The notes below the pieces were generated by a model. That model ran no database searches. It was not told the origin of the DNA and saw nothing but the letters and a program-made list of their open reading frames with translations. Source: Streptomyces sp. NBC_00078 (GTDB lineage: Bacteria; Actinomycetota; Actinomycetes; Streptomycetales; Streptomycetaceae). From it: 64,000 nucleotides of DNA. Numbering within the stretch: the first letter of the stretch is position 1; each line of letters opens with the position of its first letter. Made by a program: the position numbers and the translations under genes. Of this stretch, positions 25,489 through 34,817 are shown piece after piece. The stretch lies in NCBI RefSeq assembly GCF_026343335.1, contig NZ_JAPELX010000001.1, positions 2,108,001-2,172,000 on the forward strand, given 5' to 3'.

Positions 25489-26817
25489 TCAGCCCTTGTA
25501 CGCCTGGGCCGCCGCGGTCTCCAGCTGCGCCGCGGTGCCCTTCGGGTCGGACGGGTCGCGCAGGAAGTCCTGGAGCAGCTTCCACTCCCCCGCGCCCTTC
25601 GTCCCGCCGAAGGCCGCCGGCGCCTGGTCGGACATGTCGAAGCGGACCGAATCCCCGGCTGAGACAAGGGACTTGGCGGTGGCACGCGTGACGTCGTCGC
25701 CGTAGGAGTCGAGGGTCAGCTTCCTGTTCGGGGACAGGAAGCCGCCGGCCTTCGCCCACACGGCCGCGGCCTCGGGGGTCGCGAGGTACTCCAGGAGCTT
25801 CATGCCGGCCTTGGTGTTCTTGCCGTCCTTCAGGACCACGGCCGCGTCGCCGCCGCTGACCACGGGCGCCCTGCCCCCGTCGACCGCCGGGAAGGGGAAG
25901 AAGTTCGCGTCCGCGCCGATGCTCTTGCCGAACTGGTCGTGGGCCACCCCGGCGACGAAGTCGCCCTCGTACACCATGCCCGCCTCGGGCTTGGGGCCGA
26001 ACACCTTCTCCACGGAGCCGGGGAAGTCGGTGTTGAGGGCCCCCTTCTGGCCGCCGGCTATCAGCTGCCGGTCCTTGAACAGCTTGCCCAGCGTGCCGAG
26101 TGCCTTGACCACCGAGGCGTCGGTCCACTTCAACGTGTGGGCGGCCAGGGCGTCGTACTTCTCGGGGCCGGCCTGCGAGAGGTAGATGTTCTCGAACCAG
26201 TCGGTGAGGGTCCAGCCGTCCTGACCGGCGACCGAGAAGGCGGCCAGGCCCGAGTCGGAGACGGTGTGTCCGGCCTTCAGCATCGCGTCGTACGTGGTCG
26301 GCGGCTTGACGCCGGCCTGGTCGAGGGCGTCCGGGCTGTACCAGACCGTCGACTTGTGGGCGGCCTTGAAGTAGAGGCCGTAGAGGCGGCCGTCGACGCT
26401 GCCGTACTTCTTCCAGACGGGCGAGTATCCCGCGTCCAGGGACTTCTCGGTGGTGGCCGACAGCGGCTTGAGCCAGCCCTTCTTCGCGAACTGCTGCAAC
26501 ACGCCGACCTGCGGGACCATCACCACGTCCGGCGCGTTGCCGCCCTCGATCTTGCTGCCGACGACGGTGGAGACGTTGTCCCCGGTGGACGTGAACTGCG
26601 TCGTGGCGCCGGTCTTCGCGGTGAACGCGTCCAGCACCTTCTGGAAGTTCTTCTGCTCACTGCCGGACCAGACACCGGCCACGGTGACCGTCTGCCCGCT
26701 GAGCGCCTTGTCACCACCCCCGGCGGAGACCGGACCGCCGCCTGCGCAGGCGGTAGCGCCGAGGGCCAGGGCGAGGGCGGTGCAGCCCGCGAGCATGGTC
26801 GTACGTCGTCGCATCAT
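25489..26817 (-). CDS. Sugar ABC transporter substrate-binding lipoprotein
   Basis: A 442-residue extracytoplasmic binding protein of the MalE/family 1 type. The signal peptide MMRRRTTMLAGCTALALALGATACAGGG ends in a lipobox-like LGATAC, so the mature protein is anchored through a diacylglyceryl Cys. Domain markers are TVTVAGVWSGSEQKNFQKVLDAFTAKTG, GNAPDVVMVPQVGVLQQFAKKGWLKPL and LLEYLATPEAAAVWAKAGGFLSPN. GAAGGGA lies eight bases before the first of two adjacent ATGs. It feeds the two permeases downstream; with the GH13 glucosidase upstream, alpha-glucosides such as maltose, trehalose or isomaltose are plausible ligands. Confidence 0.92.
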   Translation of the reverse strand: MMRRRTTMLAGCTALALALGATACAGGGPVSAGGGDKALSGQTVTVAGVWSGSEQKNFQKVLDAFTAKTGATTQFTSTGDNVSTVVGSKIEGGNAPDVVMVPQVGVLQQFAKKGWLKPLSATTEKSLDAGYSPVWKKYGSVDGRLYGLYFKAAHKSTVWYSPDALDQAGVKPPTTYDAMLKAGHTVSDSGLAAFSVAGQDGWTLTDWFENIYLSQAGPEKYDALAAHTLKWTDASVVKALGTLGKLFKDRQLIAGGQKGALNTDFPGSVEKVFGPKPEAGMVYEGDFVAGVAHDQFGKSIGADANFFPFPAVDGGRAPVVSGGDAAVVLKDGKNTKAGMKLLEYLATPEAAAVWAKAGGFLSPNRKLTLDSYGDDVTRATAKSLVSAGDSVRFDMSDQAPAAFGGTKGAGEWKLLQDFLRDPSDPKGTAAQLETAAAQAYKG

Positions 26818-26895
26818 CGTTGATGTCCCTTCAATAGGTGGATAACTGATGAACAGTCAGAGGAGTGCGCGGTGATCAACGGGGTGTGACGGTGG

Positions 26896-28523
<1,628 letters not shown>

Positions 28524-28524
<1 letters not shown>

Positions 28525-28561
28525 GCATGCATGTTAGGTAGACGTGTCGAGAGGGTGTCAA
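28524..28561 (-). promoter_or_regulatory. GH13 operon promoter with TGTTAGGTA operator copy 1
   Basis: On the minus strand a consensus -35 TTGACA (28556-28561) and a -10 TAACAT (28531-28536) are 19 bases apart; the start ATG follows six bases after the -10. The motif TGTTAGGTA (28532-28540, plus strand) overlaps the -10, and a 14-base palindrome ACATGCATGCATGT (28521-28534) covers the start. Confidence 0.55.
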
Positions 28562-28642
28562 TGAACAGACGGAAGCTACCGAGCAGTCAACCCTTTATAT
28601 GCCTATTTAATGGGCTGCAATGAACCCAAGAGAGACCGTCGC

Positions 28643-28659
28643 GTTACCTAACAAGTAAC
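28643..28659. promoter_or_regulatory. TGTTAGGTA operator copy 2
   Basis: GTTACCTAACAAGTAAC has inverted arms GTTAC and GTAAC and contains TACCTAACA (28645-28653), the complement of TGTTAGGTA. It lies between the end of the orphan binding-protein gene and the GH13 promoter, about 110 bases upstream of copy 1. An AT-rich patch near 28591-28611 lies between the two. Confidence 0.45.
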
Positions 28660-28667
28660 TAAGAGAG

Positions 28668-29939
28668 CTATCGGCCGGGGATGGCGGCCAGCTCCCGCGC
28701 CAGCCGTCGCACCGCCGCCGTGGGCGTCTCGTGCCCCGTCATCGCGTCCTGCACGACCGCCTGCACCACCAGGCTGACCTGGTCGTAACGCGGGCTCTTG
28801 GGACGCGGCTGGGCGGAGAGGACGCTCTTGCGCAGGGTCGGCAGATACGGGAACTGCCGTATCAGTGCGGGATCTTCGTACAGCGCGGCGCGTACGGGCG
28901 GCAGCGCGCCGCGCGTGAGGACCTGGCGCTGGACGGGCTCGCTGGTGAGGTACGCGATCAGGCGCGCGGCCGAGTCGGGATGCCGGGTGTGCGTGTTGAC
29001 GGCCAGGTCGGAGCCCCCGAGGACACTCTTCCCCGGCCCGTCCGGCCCGGGCAGCGGTACGGCGCCTATCCTGCCGGCGACCGGGGAGCCCTTGGCGGAC
29101 GCGGCGACGTAGGCGTAGGGCCAGTTGCGGAGGAAGAGCAGGTGGCCGTCCTGGAAGGCCTGCTTGGACTCCTCCTCCTTGTACGTCAGCGCCTTCTTCG
29201 GGATCCAGCCCTCGCGCACGCCCCGGGCGAGGAAGCCGATGCCCTCGCCTGCGGCCGCCGAGTTCACGGTGACCCGTGCGCCCTCGTCGCCGAGGATGCT
29301 GCCGCCCGCGGAGTAGACGGCCTCCGCGGCGTTGACGGTGAGGCCCTCGTAGGGAAGGAACTGCCCCGCGTAGCCGTCGAGTCCGTACTTCGGCGCGATG
29401 GTTCTGGCGTCGTGCTCCAGTTCGGCCCAGGTGCGCGGCGGCGGGACGCCCTCCTTGGCGAGGACGTCCTTGCGGTAGAGGAGCAGGCCGGCGTTGGTGA
29501 CGTAAGGGACGGCGTACAGATGGCCGTCGTAGGTCGCCGTGTCGACGACCGGATCCAGGAAGCTCTTCAGCGGGAAGCGGTCGCGGGGCAGTGGCCGTAT
29601 CCAGCCCGCCGCCGCGAACTCCGAGGTCCAGTTGACGTCGATGTTGAGGACGTCGAACCGGCTGCGGTCGCCGCCGCGCAGGTCGGTGACCATCTGGGCA
29701 TGGGTCTCGTCGGCTGAGTCCGGCAGTTCGACGAGGGTGACCTTCTCGCCGGGGTGGGTGCGGTTCCAGCCCTCCAGCAGGGGGCCGAGATAGCTGGTGA
29801 GGTCTCCCGCGGTGGCGAGCGTCAGGGGCCCGCGGCCGCCCGCCGTGCCCTCGTCGGCGCGCGCACCGGAGGTTATGTACCCGGTCATGACCACGACGAG
29901 AACGAGGAGGCCCCTACCGGCGGCATGGATCCACCGCAT
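28668..29939 (-). CDS. Orphan extracellular solute-binding protein (ABC family 1)
   Basis: 423 residues from the ATG at 29937-29939, which has GGGAGGA eight bases upstream. The family 1 binding-protein fold is clear: LTLATAGDLTSYLGPLLEGWNRTHPGEKVTLVELP, DVLNIDVNWTSEFAAAGWI, YAVPYVTNAGLLLYRKDVL, LLFLRNWPYAYV and GGSDLAVNTHTRHPDSAARLIAYLTSEPVQRQV. This wording recalls trehalose/maltose-binding LpqY/ThuE-like proteins. The signal peptide (to about residue 28) ends TSGARADE with no lipobox Cys, so it would be secreted or held by its N-terminal helix. No permease is adjacent. It is transcribed towards the GH13 operon and shares operator motifs with it. Confidence 0.85.
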   Translation of the reverse strand: MRWIHAAGRGLLVLVVVMTGYITSGARADEGTAGGRGPLTLATAGDLTSYLGPLLEGWNRTHPGEKVTLVELPDSADETHAQMVTDLRGGDRSRFDVLNIDVNWTSEFAAAGWIRPLPRDRFPLKSFLDPVVDTATYDGHLYAVPYVTNAGLLLYRKDVLAKEGVPPPRTWAELEHDARTIAPKYGLDGYAGQFLPYEGLTVNAAEAVYSAGGSILGDEGARVTVNSAAAGEGIGFLARGVREGWIPKKALTYKEEESKQAFQDGHLLFLRNWPYAYVAASAKGSPVAGRIGAVPLPGPDGPGKSVLGGSDLAVNTHTRHPDSAARLIAYLTSEPVQRQVLTRGALPPVRAALYEDPALIRQFPYLPTLRKSVLSAQPRPKSPRYDQVSLVVQAVVQDAMTGHETPTAAVRRLARELAAIPGR

Positions 29940-29997
29940 AGGTTCCTCCCTGTACACCGGCACCACGGGCATCCTCGCCCGGGGACAGAGGCCATGT

Positions 29998-30012
29998 ATA
30001 CCTGTTAGGTAT
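29998..30012. promoter_or_regulatory. Perfect palindrome with TGTTAGGTA operator copy 3
   Basis: ATACCT GTT AGGTAT is a perfect 6-3-6 palindrome midway between the divergent orphan binding-protein gene and the padR gene. It contains TGTTAGGTA at 30003-30011 and overlaps TATACA, a possible -10 on the minus strand. An ATAC-N7-GTAT arrangement is compatible with a PadR-family operator. Confidence 0.6.
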
Positions 30013-30062
30013 GCGCGATACTAGGGCCTGGAGCACATTACGAGGACGGGAGGACAGCACAC

Positions 30063-30578
30063 GTGCGCCTGCCCCTCCTGGCACTCCTCGCACGCGGCCC
30101 GGCCCACGGCTACGAGCTGAAGCAGGACCTTGAGCAACTGCTGGGCTCCGCGTACCCTCAGCCGAACGTCGGCCAGATCTACGTAACCCTCGGCCGCCTC
30201 GAGAAGCAAGGCCTGATCGAGGGCAAAGACGTCGAGCAGTCGAGCAGGCCCAACAAAAAGGTCTACGACCTCACCGACACCGGGCGGGCGGCACTGCGCG
30301 CCTGGTTCGAGGAGCCCGAGGACGAGCCCCGGGTGCGGGACGAGTTCTTCATGAAACTGGCACTCGCTCCGCAGACGGGTCTCGCCGAGCAGATCGCCCT
30401 GATCAACAAGCAGCGGCGCCAGTACCTCAACACTATGCGTGACCTGTCGAAGCTGGCGGCCGCCGAAGACCGCGACAACCGCATCGCCCATCTGCTGATC
30501 GAGGGCGCGATGCTGCACCTGCAGGCCGACCTCGACTGGCTGGAACGGTGTCAGGAAGAGCTGGAGGAGCTGGAGTGA
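30063..30578 (+). CDS. PadR-family transcriptional regulator
   Basis: A 171-residue PadR protein. The winged helix occupies residues 1-75 (LLALLARGPAHGYELKQDLEQLLG, then PNVGQIYVTLGRLEKQGLIEG and KKVYDLTDTGRAALRAWF). The C-terminal half is an acidic antiparallel coiled-coil dimerisation region ending in repeated ELEELE. The GTG start has GGGAGGAC upstream. Its stop overlaps the GTG of an ABC ATPase gene, the common PadR-ABC arrangement in which the regulator represses its own exporter operon. The palindrome 50 bases upstream is the natural operator candidate. Confidence 0.92.
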   Translation: MRLPLLALLARGPAHGYELKQDLEQLLGSAYPQPNVGQIYVTLGRLEKQGLIEGKDVEQSSRPNKKVYDLTDTGRAALRAWFEEPEDEPRVRDEFFMKLALAPQTGLAEQIALINKQRRQYLNTMRDLSKLAAAEDRDNRIAHLLIEGAMLHLQADLDWLERCQEELEELE

Positions 30579-31336
30579 GTGCTGGGTTGAGTGACGGCCC
30601 CGCTCCCGTGCTGCGCGCCGAAGGCCTGGTCAAGACGCACTACGGCGAGGGTGCACCGGCGCATGCCGTGCGCGGGGTCGAGCTGCGGGTGCGGCAGGGC
30701 GAGTTCGTGGCCGTCACCGGCCCGTCCGGCGCCGGCAAGTCGACGCTGCTGCACCTGCTGGGCGGACTGCAGCGGCCCGACGGCGGCAGCATCCTGCTGG
30801 ACGGCGAGCGCACGGACGCGTGGAGTGAAGCGCGCTGGGCGGTGGAGCGCAGGAAACGGATCGGAATCGTCTTCCAGTTCTTCAATCTCGTATCCGGTCT
30901 GTCGGTCGCCGACAACGTGGAGCTGCCTGCGCTGCTGGCCGGGGTCTCGCCGAAGCGGGCGCGTGCCGAGCGGGAGGAGCTGCTGGGCGAACTGGGTCTT
31001 GAAGGCAAGGAGCGGAACCTGCCGGGCGAACTGTCCGGCGGCCAGCAGCAGCGGGTCGCACTGGCCCGCGCCCTGGTCAACCATCCGCCGCTCCTGCTGG
31101 CCGACGAACCCGCGGGCAGCCTGGACAGCAAGGGCACCCGCGAGGTGATGCGGCTGCTGTCCCGCTTCCACCAGCGCGGCCAGACGATCGTGCTGGTCAC
31201 CCATGACGCCCGGCTGGCGAGCGCCGCGGACCGGGTGATCAGCTTCTTCGACGGCCGGATAGCCGACGACGCGGCACTCGACGGCGCGCCGTCGCGCGGG
31301 ACGGGCATATCCGGTGTGCTCGAACTCAGGGACTGA
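30575..31336 (+). CDS. ABC transporter ATP-binding protein (MacB/LolD/FtsE type)
   Basis: 253 residues with Walker A GPSGAGKST, Q-loop IVFQFFNLVSGLSVADNVELP, signature ELSGGQQQRVALARALV, Walker B LLLADEPAGSLDSKG and H-loop VLVTHDARLAS. The FQFFNL and DEPAGSLDS wording is typical of ATPases paired with FtsX-type permeases. The GTG start overlaps the padR stop (GTGA) and has GGAGGAG upstream. The cognate permease is 39 bp downstream. Type VII (MacB-like) systems of this kind export or displace lipids, peptides or antibiotics rather than import sugars. Confidence 0.92.
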   Translation: MSAGLSDGPAPVLRAEGLVKTHYGEGAPAHAVRGVELRVRQGEFVAVTGPSGAGKSTLLHLLGGLQRPDGGSILLDGERTDAWSEARWAVERRKRIGIVFQFFNLVSGLSVADNVELPALLAGVSPKRARAEREELLGELGLEGKERNLPGELSGGQQQRVALARALVNHPPLLLADEPAGSLDSKGTREVMRLLSRFHQRGQTIVLVTHDARLASAADRVISFFDGRIADDAALDGAPSRGTGISGVLELRD

Positions 31337-31375
31337 CATGCGGTTGTACGACGACCCCCGGAAGGGCTGAGCCGC

Positions 31376-33763
31376 ATGCGGGCGACGTTGCGCTGGGCGC
31401 ACTCCGATCTGCGCACGCATCGCGGTGAGGCGCTGTTCCTGGTGCTCGCCACCGCCGGAATAGTGGTGTCGCTGCTGCTGGCCACGGCGCTGTTCGGGTA
31501 CGCCACCAACCCCTGGCAGCGGATCTTCACGCAGGAGCGCGGGGCGCACGTCTGGATCCACACCAGCGAGTCCGCCAAGGTGCGCAGACTGGCGGACCTG
31601 GCCGGCGTCGAGTCGGTCTCCGGCCCCTACCCCACCGCCCCCGCCACCCTCGCCTCGCGCGGCACCCGCGCGTCGGTCGAACTGCGTGCGACGCCCGAGC
31701 GCCCCGCCATCGGCCATCCGCTGCTCACCGCCGGCCACTGGCTGGACCCCGCCACGCCCGACGGCGTGGTCCTGGAGAGCCGACTCGCCCGCGCCCTGCT
31801 CGCCGAACCGGGCGACACGCTCACCCTGCCGGGCACGGCACGCACGGTGACCGTGCTGGGCGTGGCCGACAGCGCCGAGCCCCGATACCGCCCCGGCGAG
31901 CAGCCGGGCCTGGTCTGGGCGCTCCCCTCCGCGGTGTCCCACCCCACCGGGCAGGTCATCGGCCTGCGCCTCAGCGACCCCGAGGACACGGCCTACGCCG
32001 TCCAGCGCGCCGTCACCGTCCTCGGCGCCGGCGCCATCGGCGAGGTCTCCACCTGGCAGCAGGCCCGGGCCGAGGCGCAGGGCGACAACCGGCTGCTCGG
32101 CCAGGTGCTGGGTCTGTTCGGGCTGGGCGCGCTGGTCGCCGCCGGCCTCGCTGTGCACGGCGCGATCGCCACCCGCATCCGCGGCCACCTGCGGGACATC
32201 TCGGTCCTGAAGGCGATCGGCTTCACCCCGGGCCAGGTCGTCCGCGTGTTCCTGCTCCAGCACATCGCCTACGCCGTCCTCGGCGCCGTGTCCGCGGCAG
32301 CACTGACCCAGGCCCTCGGCAGCCGCTTCCCGGGCCGCCTCGGAGACGCACTCGGCGTATGGCAGAGCCTCCCCGGCCACACGGCGGCCCTGTTCGCCAT
32401 CCCAGTGGGCGCGATCCTCTTCATCACCGCGACGACGGGCCTCGCGGCCTGGCGAGCGGGCCAGGTACCACCGGTCCCGGTGACACGGCCCTCGGCCGTG
32501 AGGGGCGGAAGGCTGCCGGGGGCGGCGCGCGGGAATCCCGCCCCGGCTCCTGGCCTCACCCGCGCCGGGGGGCGCGCCCCCTCCGCTCCGCCCTCCACCG
32601 CGCGCTCCGTCGGGCAGCTCTCGGGTATGGCCCGGTCGGCGCTCGGGGTGGGGGTGTCGCCCGCCTTGGTGCTGGGCTGGCACACGGCCTTTGTCCGTCG
32701 GATGCGGTCCCTGGCCACCGTGGCCCGGCTGGCGTTGCCCCTGCTGCTGATCGTCGTGGCGATGAGTGCCTGGACCACCATCGACCGTTTCCACAGCAGC
32801 CCCGAGCAGATGGGCCTGCCGACCGCACTCACCGTCCACACGGACGCGGGTCTCAGCGACCCCGCCACGCGCACACTGCTGGATCGCGACCCACAGGTCG
32901 CCGCCGCCTACCCCGGCGTCGAGGTGGCCGCCCTGGTCCCCGGCCAGACGGCCACGATCGCCCTGCGCGGCCTGGGCACCCGCCAGGATCCCTACCCGTA
33001 CGCCCTGGTCGAGGGCCGGCGCGCGCACGGCAGCGACGAGGCGGTGGCCGGGCAGGGCTTCCTCGACCTGCTGGACGCCCGTGTCGGCGACTGGGTGCGG
33101 ATCACGGTCGGCGAGCAACCGCAGATCCTGCACATCGTGGGCCGCAGCATCGAACCGGAGAACGCCGGCCGGGTCATCTCCACCTCGCTCGACACCCTTC
33201 GCGAGAACGACCCCCACCTCACCCCGAGCCTCTACCAGCTCCGCCTGCGCCCCGGTGCCGACCCTCACACGGTCGCCGGCCGGCTGACCACCGCCGGCCA
33301 CGGGCATCTGGACGTGCATGCCGTGACCAACCCGGCCGACGGGCTCTCCCCGCTGCGGTCGGTCGTCATCGGCCTGATCGTCGTCCTCGCCCTCATCGGG
33401 CTAGTCGAACTGCTCACCGCGATCGGCGGCACGGTCCGCGAGGGCGAACGCGATCTGCTCGCCCTCAAGGCCATCGGACTGTCCCCGCGCCAGATCACCG
33501 CGATCACGGTCACGGCCACCGTCTGCACCTCGCTGGCCGCCGTCCTCGCCGGTACGGCCCTGGGCGCACCCCTCGCGCACTGGCTGATCGACGCCCAGGG
33601 CAGATCGAGCGGCATCGGGGCAGGGATAGCCCAAGGACCGTCGCCCGCGCTGCTGGTGCTGTTCGGCGTGGCCGCGGTGCTCGGCGCCGCCGGGCTCGCG
33701 GCCCTGCCCGCCGCACGTGCGGCACGACGACGGCTCGCGGACACCCTCAGCGCGCTGACCTGA
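31376..33763 (+). CDS. FtsX-like ABC transporter permease, two-repeat form
   Basis: 795 residues with an N-terminal helix (VLATAGIVVSLLLATALF), an extracytoplasmic MacB-type domain, a block of three helices (LVAAGLAVHGAIATRIRGHLRDISVLKAIGFTPGQVVRVFLLQHIAYAVLGAV), then a second copy of the same plan ending EGERDLLALKAIGLSPRQITAITV. Both FtsX cores contain the KAIGxxxxQ coupling motif. Between them, residues 375-430 form a Pro/Ala/Gly/Arg-rich linker that is unusually low in complexity. A GGAAGGG precedes the ATG. It converges on the next gene with 18 bp between. Confidence 0.9.
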   Translation: MRATLRWAHSDLRTHRGEALFLVLATAGIVVSLLLATALFGYATNPWQRIFTQERGAHVWIHTSESAKVRRLADLAGVESVSGPYPTAPATLASRGTRASVELRATPERPAIGHPLLTAGHWLDPATPDGVVLESRLARALLAEPGDTLTLPGTARTVTVLGVADSAEPRYRPGEQPGLVWALPSAVSHPTGQVIGLRLSDPEDTAYAVQRAVTVLGAGAIGEVSTWQQARAEAQGDNRLLGQVLGLFGLGALVAAGLAVHGAIATRIRGHLRDISVLKAIGFTPGQVVRVFLLQHIAYAVLGAVSAAALTQALGSRFPGRLGDALGVWQSLPGHTAALFAIPVGAILFITATTGLAAWRAGQVPPVPVTRPSAVRGGRLPGAARGNPAPAPGLTRAGGRAPSAPPSTARSVGQLSGMARSALGVGVSPALVLGWHTAFVRRMRSLATVARLALPLLLIVVAMSAWTTIDRFHSSPEQMGLPTALTVHTDAGLSDPATRTLLDRDPQVAAAYPGVEVAALVPGQTATIALRGLGTRQDPYPYALVEGRRAHGSDEAVAGQGFLDLLDARVGDWVRITVGEQPQILHIVGRSIEPENAGRVISTSLDTLRENDPHLTPSLYQLRLRPGADPHTVAGRLTTAGHGHLDVHAVTNPADGLSPLRSVVIGLIVVLALIGLVELLTAIGGTVREGERDLLALKAIGLSPRQITAITVTATVCTSLAAVLAGTALGAPLAHWLIDAQGRSSGIGAGIAQGPSPALLVLFGVAAVLGAAGLAALPAARAARRRLADTLSALT

Positions 33764-33781
33764 CCACAACGCGAGAGCAGC

Positions 33782-34717
33782 TCAACTTCCGTAGGGATTC
33801 GCGGAGTTGCCGTAGGGATTCGACGGGAGGTACGGCGGGCGCGGGTCGTACGGATTCCCGTATGTGTTCCCGGAGGGATGACCCGACGGATGACCCGACG
33901 GATGACCGTACGGGTTGCCCTGCGGAGGGACGAAGCCGTTGGGGGCGTACTGCGGCGGTGGCGGCGGAGCGATCCGCGGCAGCGTGAGCGGATGTGCCGT
34001 CAGCCGGACGCCGTAGCGCTGTCTGAGCCGCCGCAGCTCCAGAACCGCGATCGCGGTGACCGTCACGGGAGCGCCCAGGATGAACACGATGCCCATGCCG
34101 AGGCTCAGACCGTGCAGATCTCCCGTGAACAGGTCGGGCAGGGCCATCAGCCAGGTCGTCACCGTGGCGAGCAGCGGCGGCAGGCCGCGGTGCACGGCGG
34201 CGGTGCCGAAGAAGTTCCCGGTGAGCTTGACCGCGCCCGCGATCACGAACCAGGCCATCCAGAGTCCGGCGACGCTCACCACGAGTCTCGCGAGGATTCC
34301 GAACGCGTCGCCCAGCCGGAAGAGCAGCACGGTCACAAGGACCGAACCGATGAAGAGCAGCAGCAGCTTGAGCGCGTTGACGAGTGGCACCCGCAACTGC
34401 CGCACCGTGCCACCGCGCCGCCAGACGTAGAGCATCACGCCGACCGTCAGCGGGGTGAGGAAGAGCAGGACGACGGATGCGGTGACCGCGTTGTCCAGCA
34501 TCTCGTCGAAGGCGAACCCGCCCTCGACGAAAGTGTAGACGCCGAGCGCCGCGACCGCCCCGGCGATGATCCGCACCCGCTTGAGCTGCTCCACGGACGG
34601 GTCGACCGCCTGGGGTATCCACGCCGGATGGAACACCGCCCGCGCCATGTGATGAGGCTTCAGAAAGGACCGGGCGTCCAGCCTCTCGCTGAGCCAACTC
34701 CCCTGTGCGTTAGTCAC
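33782..34717 (-). CDS. Multi-pass membrane protein with Gly/Pro/Tyr/Asn-rich repeat tail
   Basis: 311 residues. After an N-terminal cytoplasmic segment there are about five hydrophobic helices between residues 48 and 220 (RIIAGAVAALGVYTFVEGG, VVLLFLTPLTVGVMLYV, LLLLFIGSVLVTVLLF, VVSVAGLWMAWFVIAGAVK, GMGIVFILGAPVTVTAIAVLEL). The last 65 residues are a cytoplasmic tail rich in Pro, Tyr, Asn and Gly, with three consecutive GHPS units encoded by a 12-base tandem repeat (33876-33907). I do not recognise the family. It may be a membrane adaptor with a disordered interaction tail. Confidence 0.7.
   Translation of the reverse strand: MTNAQGSWLSERLDARSFLKPHHMARAVFHPAWIPQAVDPSVEQLKRVRIIAGAVAALGVYTFVEGGFAFDEMLDNAVTASVVLLFLTPLTVGVMLYVWRRGGTVRQLRVPLVNALKLLLLFIGSVLVTVLLFRLGDAFGILARLVVSVAGLWMAWFVIAGAVKLTGNFFGTAAVHRGLPPLLATVTTWLMALPDLFTGDLHGLSLGMGIVFILGAPVTVTAIAVLELRRLRQRYGVRLTAHPLTLPRIAPPPPPQYAPNGFVPPQGNPYGHPSGHPSGHPSGNTYGNPYDPRPPYLPSNPYGNSANPYGS
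33876..33907. repeat. 12-bp tandem repeat in the membrane-protein gene
   Basis: The unit GGATGACCCGAC is present almost three times in tandem. On the coding strand it gives the repeated GHPS units, a likely site for slipped-strand length variation. Confidence 0.75.
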
Positions 34718-34764
34718 GGTGTGCTCCCCCGAGCGGTCGTGTTCATGATCGCCGGGGCAGTCTA

Positions 34765-34800
34765 CGGGAAGCGGACGGCCAGGCGCCGCCTCGCTTCCCG
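34765..34800 (-). terminator. pgi terminator
   Basis: CGGGAAGCG (34765-34773) pairs with CGCTTCCCG (34792-34800), 18 bases past the pgi stop on the minus strand. Confidence 0.6.
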
Positions 34801-34817
34801 AACCTCTGGCGGCGGTG

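Noticed and set aside
28561..28640. Intrinsic terminator in the AT-rich patch near 28591-28611
   Set aside because: No stem of useful length accompanies it; it is better read as promoter-upstream DNA.
30551..33319. 922-codon open frame antisense to the ABC ATPase and FtsX permease
   Set aside because: Both sense genes have complete ABC transporter motifs and coupled starts; the antisense frame has none.
33870..33910. CRISPR-like repeats
   Set aside because: The units are 12 bases, directly abutting with no spacers, and coding.
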